Assembly: GCA_016800925.1 (NCBI GenBank)
Contig: JABCPU010000075.1
Coordinates: forward strand, 124,001-188,000
Reading direction: 5' to 3'
DNA: 64,000 nt
DNA from: Suillus spraguei
Taxonomy: Eukaryota > Basidiomycota > Agaricomycetes > Boletales > Suillaceae
Position numbers and translations under genes: made by a program. Every line of letters begins with the position of its first letter. Position 1 is the first letter of the stretch. Below, piece after piece: positions 1 through 11,243 of this stretch. The notes below the pieces were generated by a model. The model saw only the letters and a list, made by a program, of their open reading frames with translations. It was not told the DNA's origin and did not search any database.

Positions 1-1060
1 TCCGTTCTAATTCTTCCTCATTCCTAAGGCGCACTGTGGCAGCTTCCAGCGCCCTTTTCCGACGATCTTCCATGGTATCATCGCCTTGAAGACCCGTGCC
101 TCCTAGAACGTGAAAAAGTGCCTCTACTTCTTCGCCCGACGACGGCTGATAGGTGTCTCGTAAATCAGAAAGTTGATGTGTTCCTTCTCCTGCTGCAGCT
201 TCAAATTCTGCAACCTCACGATTGAGCTGAGAATTCAGCTCTTTAAACTAGTGGTATATGACCGTCGTGTGAACGGGACATCAGAAGCTGAAGGTTGCGA
301 CTCACATCGTTGTTATGTTCGCCCCATACGTTGTGTGCCAGCTCATGACACAACACCCGCCTGACTTCCAAGTACGGACGAAACCCGTCATATGTATCAA
401 GTCGAATTCGCAGCTTGATGGTAGCTCCACTCATGACGTTAAGACCTAAAAGTCCAGGATGTTCATGTGGTGCAAGCTCGGTAAGCAAGCCCACAGAAAA
501 ATGATGCTTCTGCATAACATGTAGGATTGCAGGGTCCTTGGAAAGCGTCGTAAGACACTCCATCGCTGTTTCAGGTCGCGGCAGATGAGTGAGCGGTTCT
601 ATACGGTGAAAGCGGTACTGGTGTGACGAAGTAGACGATGACCCTGTCGAACGAAGCTAATTATGTCTCACCATGATTGATGGTTTTGATGATAAGAACG
701 AATATCATGACATACCTTCATCTGCGGCTTCAGCACCCTGTCTCTGAGAATTTGCTCTTTCCTTTGATGTGCCGAGTCAGCTGCATTCAGCTGTCCGAGT
801 TCTTCTACTGTCGAGCCAAGCATCTGTACCTTGATGCCATCACGAAGACCTGCTTGTATGATGGTAGGTTCTGGATCGGAGTCATTCTGTCGATGCTGGA
901 TTTTCTTTCCTCTATAAATGAGTTTCTGTAATGACGGCGGAACAGATGTGAGGAGCTCGAGACGTGAGTGAAGAGCAGAGAGGGGCGCGTCATTCGAAAG
1001 GAAAACAGTATGAGATGTACCACGAAAGGTAATGGTTAGCGTGATATCTTCACGAGACAT
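1..1060 (-). CDS. Ubiquitin-like/WLM-domain metalloprotease (Wss1-like), partial
   Basis: The 5' part of a gene whose 3' end lies beyond the left edge. The first exon, from the ATG at 1060 (MSREDITLTITFRG), reads as a ubiquitin-like fold ending near LQKLIYRGKK. A later exon at about 243-563 carries HELAHNVWGEHNN, the zinc-binding HExxH-type motif of WLM proteases. The first 240 bases also look coding on this strand. WLM proteins of the Wss1 group are DNA-dependent metalloproteases that cut SUMO- or ubiquitin-marked proteins crosslinked to DNA. An N-terminal ubiquitin-like domain joined to WLM is known in fungi and plants. An upstream in-frame ATG at 1087 is possible, but the one at 1060 starts right at the domain. 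The start region was copied into the neighbouring tandem repeat (see 3513-3700). Family assignment is strong; exon borders are approximate. Confidence 0.85.
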
Positions 1061-1399
1061 GATTGTCTGGTGATAGTTGCTGCTCAACTTGTAATGAGGC
1101 CTGCAGTGGCCTGCCTGACCAATATTAGATCAAGCTGACTAAAAGGACTAGAGTTGCTACCGGACCGGCGCCGAATTGATTGCCGGTCAGGCTGGTTGGT
1201 AATATTTCTCCTATAAAGTTCCATGACCAGGTAGAGTCAAGAGTGTATCGAGTTCACTATAATATGCAGCACTTTTCACACACAGCTATTAAATACAAGC
1301 TTAAATACAAGCTTAATACATGCTGATGCTTTATGGACATGATAGTACATAGTTACATAGAAAAATTGGGCCCTCCGGACTACTTGCTCCCATGAAGCA

Positions 1400-3137
1400 T
1401 CAGAGAATTTTGTTAGGACGAGAACCCGAGCGAATAACTTCTTCACTTCCTTCCTCAAGTTGGACTATTATACGCTGTAGTCTGTCTCGTGCTGCTCCAA
1501 TGTCGGTGGTGAAGTCCAACAAATGCAATCCTCGAATATTGTACTGATACTATGTACACCGCTGTCCTTGGCATGCGTATCCCAAATGCTGATGATAAGA
1601 CGTGGCACGATAATAAATGGCGCAGTAGCGTTGAAAAACAGCACGAGACTCATCACTACCGTCTGTGCATGCCGGCATTAGAGCAGAACTCCCTAGAAAC
1701 ACGGGAGATCATACCGGAAGGTTGATCCACAATATGGCCATGAAGATTTGACTTGTCAAATTCCTAGCGTGACTCGATTAATACTTTCAGAGAACACAAG
1801 AAACGAAAGGGAGCTTACATGACAAAGTATATGACATGATATCGGACGATCATCACTACATAGGTGTTAGGCTTCATTTTAAGCTCCTTCCGTTCCTTCA
1901 GGTGCTTCCCGAGGACAATAATGGCGAGAACGAGCAATAAGATATCATAGCATATGACGGGGATGGAAGCATATATCGCAGTCATAGGCCAGCGTGGAAG
2001 ACAGCCGTGCAGAACTTGATGTTTGGAGCCATTGTTATTTCTTGCACTATGTACGAAGGCGTCAGCTTGCACGGAATTCGATCAGAGTAGAAATTCACAT
2101 GAGATCGCTGAGGGTCGACTCCATAAATATATATCCATCGCTATATAGATCGCAATAACAGGTAGGAGCAACCCCAATAGAACATAAAGTATGGGCTTGG
2201 ATTGGTCGTATAGGGCATAAAGACGCCAGATGAGAATGACTGCAAATGCAAAATGTGTACGCGCAAAAGTGCAAGAATGTATTATGGCTTACCTTCCGCC
2301 AAGCAAAAATATGCAGAATAACTCCATTGCATTAGCAGAAACATACCATGACCTGTTTCAATTTCATGATGGGCAAAGCTATTTTTAGTTGAATATATTA
2401 TACTCACAACTAAACAAGGGGCAGATCAGGAACCATTGGGTATTAGGCTTAGCCGTAGAACAAACTTCTGACGTACGGCTGAATCTGGGTCAACCTAGAA
2501 TTCTTTAAAGCAAAAATTGATATGCTCACAGCTTCAGGCATATAAAATAGACCTCCCCCTAGGGCTAGTCAGGTAATGAGGCTCAGTTGGTATCACGTCA
2601 CGTACAGCAGGCGTTAATACTAGACATCAGGATCAACATGCAATGTACCATCTGAAGGATACCACCACCACGTACATTGCAATGAGAATACCAAAATATC
2701 GGACCTGGCATAGCAACAAAAAAGGGAAACCATGAAGCCATTTGGCAGGGTGGAGCTCACAGCAAGGTATAGATATGACATCACTGACAACCGTCTTTCC
2801 TGCATATCCAGTCAGTTCCGGATCTTGATTTTGTTAGGAGTTGAGCTCTAACCCAAACAAACGTGACCTATGATTATACATGATCATGAGTACTCGATCG
2901 ACGAAGACAAAATCAGCTCCACATTACCTCTTTCTCGAACTGAAGCACTAGATAATGTTATGTTCAGCCGTACTGCAAGGTTCATGAAAGCTGCTCACCG
3001 TAGTCATATAATATCAGAGTAATAATTGCAACTGAAAAACGATTAAATTCAGCACAATGAGTCGTTTCCAACAAGTCTGACGAACCTGACATGCTGTTAT
3101 TCCGGTCAAGAGCATAGATAGATTCTAGTCCCGACAT
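1400..3137 (-). CDS. DUF6533-type multi-pass membrane protein, copy 1
   Basis: A multi-exon gene of a very large agaricomycete family of integral membrane proteins with unknown role, often compared with seven-helix receptors. Visible in order: start MSGLESIYALDRNNSMS at 3137, then AIITLILYDYVLQFEKE and a further exon ERRLSVMSYLYLAV joined to RYFGILIAM. These match the DUF6533 signature (YDYLL...E followed by a YL..RY helix). Later exons give helices such as VICYDILLLVLAIIVLG followed by KHLKERKELKMKPN, and PFIIVPRLIISIWDTHAKD. The tail ends in RSGSRPNKIL with the stop at 1400. The exons checked stay in frame, so the copy looks intact. Function and ligand are unknown; naming is by family only. 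Confidence 0.7.
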
Positions 3138-3512
3138 GAAAGTGTATGACAGATCAACTGAGGAATCCAAAGAGTTGAAGGATGGGCTGTCGACCGCTAA
3201 TGTACAATACTTATAGGGTAGGCCAGCTGAGTCTCGTTAACTCGCAAGGGTTGTGGACTCGTGGTAGGATGCCACTGGTGAAACATCGCTTGCAAAATGC
3301 TTGGGAGCGTTTTAGTTGACTCAGGAACATAACGTGGGTTTGATAAAAAGTCGTTCACAAAGTGCCCGTTGGTTAGCTTGATTATGCTGATCCCTGAGGC
3401 CTGTCATGAAATGTATAAAGAATGACTTGTACCTTTCTGACAAAGTTTGTGGGTTCAACGGTGCAACCCTTACTACCAATACTACCAAGTGCAATTTCCC
3501 GATCTCTTTTGG

Positions 3513-3700
3513 TGTGATGTACCACAAAAGGTAAGGATCAGCGTGATATCTTCATCGGACATGGTTTCCTTCGATTGTCTAGTGATAGTTGCGGGTCAAG
3601 TTGTAATCAGGCCTGCAAGGACCAAATTAGATCAAGTACAGTTGCTAGCGGACCGGCGCCAAATTGATTGCCGGTTACCCGTCGGGCTGGCTCACTAGAA
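3513..3700 (-). pseudogene. Copied 5' end of the WLM protease gene
   Basis: A second copy of the WLM start region created by the tandem duplication. The ATG at 3562 begins MSDEDITLILTFCGTSH, matching the true gene (MSREDITLTITFRGTSH). It then leaves homology at the duplication junction and soon meets a stop. The upstream flank, with shared blocks such as gcctgca and accggcgcc, is also copied, so this relic may carry a working copy of the WLM promoter. No full product is possible. Confidence 0.75.
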
Positions 3701-4057
3701 ATACATGAACAAGACAAATAGAATGGAAGGGCATAGTGTGAATGTTGCATGCATTATGGTATGGTATACTATATGTAACGAAAATAGAATGACAACTTTT
3801 CGAACGGCTTGAACCCGAAGTCAACCTTCTCAGCACTGATAACGTGCGCAATATTTCTCCTATAAAGTTCCATGACCGGGGGTGCTCAGTTAGAGTCAAG
3901 AGCATATCGAGTCCACTATGATATGCTGCACTTTTCACACACAGCTATCAAATACAAGCTTAATACATGCTGATGCTTTATGGACATGATAGTACATAGT
4001 TACACAGAAAAATTGGGCCCTATACTACTTGTTCCCATGAAGTATCAAAAAATTTTG

Positions 4058-5774
4058 TTAGGACGAGAGCCCGAGCAAAAAACCTCCTTCCTCAAATTTG
4101 AGCATCATACGCCGGAGTCTGTCTCGTGCTGCTCCAATGTTGGTGGCGAAGTCCAACAGGCGCAATCCTCGAATGTTGTGCTGATACTATGTGTACAGTT
4201 GTCCTTGGCATGCGTATCCCAAATGCTGATGATAAGACGTGGCACGATAATAAATGGCGCAGTATCGTTAAATAACAATACGAGATTCATTACCACCGTC
4301 TGTGCATGCTTGCATTAGAACAGAACTCCCTAGAAGCACGGGATATCATACCGGAAGGCCGGCCCACAATATGGCCATGAAGATTTGACTTGTCAAATTC
4401 CTAGCGTGACTCGATGAATGCTTTGGAGAACACAAGAAACAAAGGGGAACTTACATGACAAAGTATATGATATGATATCGAACGATCATCACTACATAGG
4501 TGTTAGGCTTCATTTTAAGCTCCTTCCGTTCCTTCAGGTGCTTCCCAAGGACAATAATGGCGAGAACGACCAGGAAAATATCATAGCATATGACGAAGAT
4601 GGAAGCATATATCGCAGGCATAGGTCCAATGTGGAAGACAGCCGTGCAGTACTTGATGCTTGGAGTTATTGTTATTTCTTGCACTGTACACGAAGGCGTC
4701 AGCCTGCACGGAATTCGATCAAAGTAGAAATTCACTTGAGATCGCTGAGGGTCGACTCCATAAATATATATCCATCGCTATATAGATCGCAATAACAGGT
4801 AGGAGCAACCCCAATAGAACATAAAGTATGGGCTTGGATTGGTTGTATAGGGCGTAAAGACGCCAGATGAGAATGACTGCAAATGTAAAATGTGTACGCG
4901 CAAAGGTGCGAGAATGTATTGTGGCTTACCTTCCGCCAAGCAAAAATATACAGAATAACTCCATTGCATTACAGAAACATACCATAACCTGTTTCAATTT
5001 TATGATGAGCAAAGCTAGTTTTAGTCGAATATATTATACTCACAACTGAACAAGAGGACGGCAGCAGATCAGGAATCATTCATCACGCTTAGCTGTAACG
5101 AAATTCTGACGTACGGCTGAATCTGGGTCAACCTAGATTTCTCTAAGGAAAAATTGATATGCTCACAGCTTCAGGTATATAAAATAGACCTCCCCCTAGG
5201 GCTAGTCAGGTAATGACGGCTCAGTTGGTATACGTCACGTACAGCAGGCACCAATACTAGACATCAGGATCAACATGCAATGTACCATCTGAAGGATACC
5301 ACCACAACGTACATTGCAAGGAAGATACCAAAATATCGGACCTGGCATAGCAACAAAAATGGGAAACCATGAAGCATTTGGCAGTTGGAGCTCACAGCAA
5401 GGTATAGATATGACATCACTGACAACCGTCTTTCCTGCATATCCAGTCAGTTCCGGATCTTGATTTTGTTAGTGATTGAGCTCTACCCAAACAAACGTGA
5501 CCTATGATTATACATGATCATGAGTACTCGATCAGCGAGGACGATATCAGCTCCACATTACCTCTTTCTCGAACTGAAGCACTAGATAATGTTATGTTCA
5601 GCTGTACTGCAAGGTTCATGAAAGTTACTTACTGTAGTCATATAATATCAGAGTAATAACTGCAACTGAAACCCGATTAAATTCAGCACAACGAGTCGTT
5701 TTCAACAAGGCTGACGCACCTGATATGCTGTTATTCCAGTCAAGAGCATAGAGAGATTCTTCTAGTTCCGACAT
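4058..5774 (-). CDS. DUF6533-type multi-pass membrane protein, copy 2
   Basis: Paralogue of the 1400-3137 gene within the second tandem unit, with the same exon order. Start MSELEESLYALDWNNSIS at 5774, then AVITLILYDYMLQFEKE and ERRLSVMSYLYLAV. Middle exons give FTPYTTNPSPYFMFYWGCSY, VICYDIFLVVLAIIVLG and PFIIVPRLIISIWDTHAKDN. The C-terminal exon reads LRLLDFATNIGAARDRLRRM and ends in LLGLSS with the stop at 4058, earlier and with a different tail than copy 1. The donor after YDY also differs slightly from copy 1 but still splices in frame. The protein is expected in a membrane; its role is not known. The DUF6533 call rests on the YDY...E motif, helix spacing and PRL motif. Confidence 0.7.
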
Positions 5775-6200
5775 AAAATTGTTCAGATCAAATGGCGAAT
5801 TCAAAGAGTGATGAAGAGCTACTGACCGCCAACGTACAATTATTATAGGGCAGGCCATCTGAATCTCGTTAACTTGTAAGGTTCACGGTGAACCCCTGAC
5901 AGGCTTTGCGAGCGTTTTAACTTACAGCCTAGCGGTACATAACGCGAGTTTAGCGAACAGTTATTCACAAAGTGCCTGATAATGTCCTGGTTCTTGTTAG
6001 TTCAGGTATGATGTTCGTTTTTGGTATTGCTAGCGGTGACTTTCACCAAGCCGATGCGAGTTCTCGTCGTACCGCCTCGAGTACTTACACATATTTAGCA
6101 TATTACGACGTGAAAGGCCCGCAATCAACGTAATGCACCCTAAAGGACTCTTGAGTTATAACACGATATTTATAATTTTGATTCAGTTTATGTAGAGAGA

Positions 6201-6436
6201 GGGTCCCGCTTGTTACAGCTGCTGGAATTTGACGGCAGTTTCCATTAAGGCTCGCGTGAGTGGCTTGTGCTATGCCAATAGATGTCATATGAGCAGACAT
6301 GGTTACCCATTGCTGTTTTACAGCTGCTGGAATGCGACGGCAGTTTCCAGGCATGGCAGCAAGTCTCCAGAGTACTACAATTGTCTCAGGCGGTCATTTT
6401 TAGTCGCGCGCCCAAATATCGTAACAAGCGGGACCC
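6201..6436. mobile_element. Small element with 16-bp terminal inverted repeats (MITE candidate)
   Basis: The 16 bases gggtcccgcttgttac at 6201-6216 recur as the exact reverse complement at 6421-6436, bounding a 236-base stretch with no coding. Inside it, about 30 bases starting acagctgctggaat occur twice (near 6214 and 6321) with two differences. No clear target-site duplication flanks the ends, so the borders or the class could be wrong. Confidence 0.45.
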
Positions 6437-6457
6437 TTTTGTTTGTACAAACAAAAG
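6436..6457. repeat. Perfect 22-base palindrome
   Basis: The bases cttttgtttgt/acaaacaaaag form a perfect inverted repeat with no loop. It abuts the right end of the 6201-6436 element and may be part of its terminus or of a nested element. Confidence 0.7.
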
Positions 6458-7099
6458 CGGTGAAGGGAACAAATGATATGAAAAGACACCATTTTTTCGG
6501 GAGTATCCAACTCCACCTTATAAAGCAGTTGCTGTCGCCGAAGCTTGCTGACCCGCTATTTGTTACTGCTGTCAAACCTTGTGCAAAGTACTTCGTACTT
6601 CAAGTGTTCGCGTTTGTTCACGTCCCTTGTGATTTTTTCTTATGTATTCTTATCGGAACGCCTAATCTCATACACGACGGGCCGTACTCTCTGGCAGCCA
6701 AGGCTCCAAAACCGGCGAAGCCCAGTTCACCGCTCCCGCACATAGCTCTCCTCCATTAGCAAAAGACCCATAATTTTCGCTTGTCAAAAAGAAGTTTGAT
6801 GCTTACGGTGAGCTTACGACGCTGCGAATGTAGTAACGCAATTGGCGGAAAAAGCAGTATAATATGGATTACAAACTACCTGCCCTGACTATACTATATT
6901 TGCGTTGTCTCAGATAACTTTTCAACTCGAGATGCTCATTCCGCATTACGTTGTTCTGCCGCCATTTGCAGTCTACGCCACAGTTTTCCACCATCACTCA
7001 GCTTTTCGACATCAATGCTCCCAACTTCAACTTCCACCGCACGAGCTCAACAAGTAGAACGACAATTGTGTGTAGTTCGGACAATAACAATATAAAAAA
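6458..7099. other. Intergenic stretch, no gene recognised
   Basis: Open frames here give no recognisable protein. A phrase near 6549 (acccgctatttgttactgctg) loosely resembles the terminal repeat of the element at 6201-6436, hinting at a decayed second end. Otherwise nothing stands out. Confidence 0.4.
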
Positions 7100-8300
7100 T
7101 GGCTCGTACCTTTCTGACCAGTTTGTGGGTTCGATGATGGGAACCCTTATCGAATGACATCAGTGCAGTTTCCCGATCAATGTGAATCACACATGCTTGA
7201 AGAAGACAACCTGGAAAGATATGACATTTGTGAGAATATGAGTAACTTAACTATGAAATGACAACCTGTCCCTTAAGGTGGAGCAGGGTGGACGGGAACG
7301 TCACTGGGGAGGAGAGGGCAGAGCTATGAGCCATGAATGTAATTGGTCCTCTGAAATAAATCATGCTATGCTACACTGCCACATAGGGCACGAACTTCGC
7401 ATACAGAGTCGGCCCTGATAAATAAGTTAGGGAACTCTGCCAGGGCTGGAGTTTGAACACTTGGAGTGTGAGTGCACACCTAGCTCTACCTTGATCCTGA
7501 CTTGAGCTAGATACTGGATCAGGTATGCCAAAATCACACGTGCGAGGTCTCATGCTGTGGTGACGAAACTCAACATACACGACACTCGAACGTCGTGCTG
7601 ACATGTACGCATTTTTCGTTGGCGTGCGCATCCCAAATGCTCATAATCAGACTGAGCGCAAAAGCAAATGGCACGATATCGTTGAAGGACTCGACAACAC
7701 TCACTGACGTCTGGGCATGTATACATTAGCGAAGCTCTGAAGAATCATGGAGGTATCGTACCGGAATGTTAGCCCATAATGTTGCTAAGAATATTCGAGT
7801 TCTGAGATTCCTAGCGGAATGTGATGAGTACTTTCAAGAGAGCTCACAGGACAAAATATATTAGGCTTCATTTTGATTTCCTTCTGTGTCTCACAAGGAC
7901 GGCCCCAGTTGCGAGAATAACAATTGAAAGGTATCATAGCATATAATGAGAATGAAAAAATATATCACAAGGATAGCTCCCAAGTTGAAGGAAGGCGCGC
8001 CATATTTGACGTTCGGAGTGATTATTTCCTTCGCTCTACAACGAAAGGGGATCAACGTTCTCGCATACAATTCAACCCGAGTAAAAAATCATCCCAAAAA
8101 TGAATTTCGTCGACTACTAGCGGAAAGATATCCGAATCCCTACGATGAGAAGGACGATAGGCGAGAACAGCCCCACTAAATGAAGCAGGAACTAGTATGG
8201 ACTGGTTCAACCCACAGAACAGGGGATCACATCGAGTGGCTGTACCACATGCAATTTCTATTCCAGGAAACGAAAAGCTTCGGACGACATCCATTTTGGG
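7100..8300 (-). pseudogene. Third, diverged and 5'-truncated DUF6533-type relic
   Basis: Nucleotide phrases follow copies 1 and 2 in order, with many changes. Around 7620-7730, gcgcatcccaaatgctcataatcagac and the following atggcacgatatcgtt match the WDTHAKD / VPRLIIS exon region. Around 7800-7935, the gattcctagcg and ataggct-like blocks match the exon carrying the KHLKERKE helix end. Near 7108-7180 there is a match to the segment at 3430-3513. The exons coding the YDY...E N-terminus are absent; the MYND gene begins at 8649 instead. Stops and small indels break the frame. It is a decayed third member of the array. Confidence 0.65.
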
Positions 8301-8648
8301 GCTAGCTAGCGGTAATAAAAGAATATGAGGAGTACGTACGAGAGTAAGTAATGTGGAGAGTCCCTGCCAGTGGAAGTCGCGTAGTAGAACTCGTTGATTT
8401 TCACTGTCTGAGACTGATTCAGAGCACTGCGGACCTCACTCATCTACTATTATGAAAACACTAAACTAAGTCCTGATTTACTGCAAGTCAAGGTGCGCTA
8501 ACTTACTAAGGGCAAACTACCAATGTCCGACTACGTACATAATGACTGTGGTGGTTTGCTCATGCTCTCGTGATACATTTAACACGTTTTTGCTTTTGAA
8601 CTGCTCCACCCACCCTCGAGCTACTCAAGTTTTCGCAGTAGTATAGCA
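8301..8648. other. Intergenic, upstream region of the MYND gene
   Basis: No coding frame is convincing. It separates the third membrane-gene relic from the plus-strand MYND gene and probably contains that gene's promoter. No clear TATA box was seen. Confidence 0.4.
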
Positions 8649-9720
8649 ATGAGCTGGGTGTCTGGCACGCAAACTGATCTCCAAGCGCTATTGAACGTTA
8701 CGGCAGATTCGCTGGCCGGGTACTGCGGGTTGACTGGCGACCAGCAGGAAAATCCAGTGTTTCTCGAACGACAGGTTCGTATCCTACTGCCAACGCCGTC
8801 GTCCTCACCGTTTCTCACCTGTACACTAGCTTGGTTTGCTTCAAAGGAACCCATCCCAGAACACGATCAATTCGTGCGTTTAGCAATCAAGGTTGCTCTT
8901 TTCCGTCAGATTCTTTCGCTAAACCATAAATTTTATCAGTGAATTTTGTGCCAAGTATCTCCCAGCCGTCGTCGACGCCTACAATGCGCAAGATACAGCA
9001 TTCAGCGTACCCATGAGAATGCTCAACGTTATTGCTTACCTGTGAGTTCTCTTCAACTACTTGTCCCACTCCATTTACTACATGGTTTCCAGGCCTTACT
9101 TTGTTAGGTTTATATCAACCACGGCCAAAACGTCGCTTTGCAAGATTCAAGCGCATCGCATGGCCACCGCATCTTCAACTCCAGCAGATCCTACGTACCT
9201 CGTAGAAATGTGTCAGTTTCTCTCGACCCTCTTAGCCCTTCAGGGCACGAATTCTGTCAGCGAGGAAGATAAGCAAGTGCTTCTCCCAAAACTGCGTGAA
9301 TGGAATAGGAAGTACCAGAGGCAACAGATCACCCGTTGTCTCAGGCAGCTGGAGGGCGATCCGTGAGTTGCTTATTTCGTCGTAGAGAAAGGAAGTGACA
9401 AGTCTCGATTAAGGGAGACAACGATCATGGCAGATGTCCTGAAACAACACTGTGAAAAGTCTCTCAATGAATGTGGCTTTGACGGCTGTGAAATGTCCGG
9501 AACCTCGAAGCTCTTGCAATGTTCTCGGTATGATCATATTCTCATTCTTTAGTTTACCTGGACCTCACTACGCTACAGGTGCAAAACGGCTGTTTATGCA
9601 AGTACCTGCACGTCTATTTCTTTTGTTTGTCTCACTCTGTTTTACCAACAGTGCAACCGTGATCATCAGAAAAAATCTTGGCCATTGCACAAAGCGACGT
9701 GTTTCCCAGCGGTCTTTTGA
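8649..9720 (+). CDS. MYND-type zinc-finger protein
   Basis: Spliced by eye to about 261 residues: exons near 8649-8891, 8956-9041, 9108-9362, 9414-9527, 9579-9597 and 9652-9720. The first exon and its borders are the least certain. The C-terminal end is a MYND finger: a first C...C pair (ECGFDGC), then LLQCSRCKTAVYC, NRDHQKKSW and HKATCFPAVF before the stop. A histidine stands where many MYND domains have the sixth cysteine. MYND fingers mediate protein-protein contacts, and in fungi many such proteins have no known role. The helical segment TYLVEMCQFLSTLLALQG before it was not recognised. The intron at 9598-9651 is of the GC-AG type: only GC at 9598 lets TAVY join CNRD in frame. The gene converges with the histone-reader gene, 166 bases apart. 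Confidence 0.7.
9598..9651 (+). other. GC-AG intron in the MYND gene
   Basis: The donor gcaagt follows TAT and the acceptor is accaacag. Joining them restores the MYND cysteine (VYC) and the downstream ligands. gcaagt is the consensus form of GC donors. Confidence 0.75.
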
Positions 9721-9886
9721 GAATCATTTGGAACTCAGATCCAGGGGTCGGGACTTGGTAGCCACTTTGTAACATATTCATGCCTTGACAATCAGTTTTT
9801 TGGACTTTATGTCGTCGAGTGCCAGGGATCAACTTTTCAAAATACATTACATAAAGAAACGTTCAAATTTGATATACATCAGCTTT

Positions 9887-11200
9887 TCATTTATAAATGG
9901 TTGAACTCTCATCTACCCAACGTAGAGAAAGAACCCCCGGGTTATGAGCCTGATCCATATCAACGTCGGTGGAACCCTGCGCCTTGATAGAACCAGAGCT
10001 TGTGACCTCCGCCGCAACAGAGCTTGTGACTTCCGCCGCAACATCCTCCGTTTCACGAGCAAGTACATCTGCATCCGTTTCCATCTCTGCCAAGGCGCGC
10101 CTGGAGGCAACATGTTCTCGTGAGATATATGAAGGATATGGAGAGGACTTACTGGAAAGCTTCCCGGCATTGTTTCTTAATCCTGGCTGTTTTCCACTTT
10201 TGGACCACCGAAGTTGGCGAAAGTAGAGAAGCATCAACCTCTAATGAGAGAATCAGCGGTGACGGACACAAGACCCTGCTAGCACCTACCATTGTCCTCA
10301 CCCAGTAATAACATATGGCCAGTAGTAACCCATGTCCTATTAAGATAATCAGCAAAATTCGACTGTTTGTGTTCGGAGGTGTACCATGACATCGTGGGGT
10401 CATAAAATTGTACGATATGACGCGAACTATCTTGAGGCCTCTTCTTCCTGACCTCCTCTGGAATGTGTGGGTCATCTGGTTCCCAAACGACTGCAGGCCA
10501 CCATGGGTATGTGTCTAATATGAAGTGATATCAGCAAGTGTTTGTAGACTGCCAGATTCCATTCGTCAAGGTCTGACCTGCTTTAGCCCAAACTAATAGG
10601 GAACCGTCGTCAAATGAGAATTTGTGAGATTATCGGCCGACCTACCAAGAGTACCACCCTCTAAGTGTTTTCCCGCTTCAAGGACAACAAGAGCTTTTCC
10701 TGTGGTAACGAGAGTAGCCGGCGCGCGTGGCGGTTGACGCGTCCCGACGGGCTTTGCTTCGAGTACGACATTGGATGTGGTCGTCACGTCACGTGTCGCA
10801 GGCTTCCCATCAGTATCACTGTCCAGCTCGCTCAAAGAAGATAAATCGGATACGTCATCTTGAGTGGTCTCAATGTTGGTTTTCAAAATTTCGACGTTGA
10901 CTTGCGGAAGGCCTTGGGCAGTGGCAGCAGCAGCGGCTGCCGCCGCCGCCGCCGCTTTTTCTGCTTTCCGCTGTCTTGCCTTTTCCCGCCGAAGTTTGGG
11001 CGTGTCTAGCTCCTCCACGACAATTTTCCCATTCTCGACATTGATCTTCGTGTTTGGTCGAATGGGGATCTTGGCTATCCGTGCTTCTAACTCTGACCGT
11101 GTCTCCTCCCTGCCCTCTTCTAACTCTGTGACTTCCGGCTGGATTATTATTGCCTGCGGTTGGGCTTCTGGCTCTGGCTCTGGCTCTGGCTCTGGCTCCG

Positions 11201-11243
<43 letters not shown>

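Larger units (their letters stand above)
1013..5980. repeat. Tandem segmental duplication, two units of about 2.4-2.5 kb
   Basis: Unit 1 runs from about 1013 to 3375 and unit 2 from about 3513 to 5980, in the same orientation. They share long, nearly collinear stretches: 1329-2460 pairs with 3979-5100, and 2510-3175 pairs with 5150-5860. Each unit begins inside the first exon of the WLM gene and then carries a complete DUF6533-type gene. Unit 2 has about 140 extra bases near 3705-3845 that unit 1 lacks. The 3430-3513 stretch between units is missing after unit 2 but has a match at 7108-7180, before the third relic. This fits an array that once had at least three members. Confidence 0.9.

Noticed and set aside
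6229..6759. 176-residue plus-strand frame over the small inverted-repeat element
   Set aside because: It runs through non-coding repeat and palindrome sequence with no recognisable domain.
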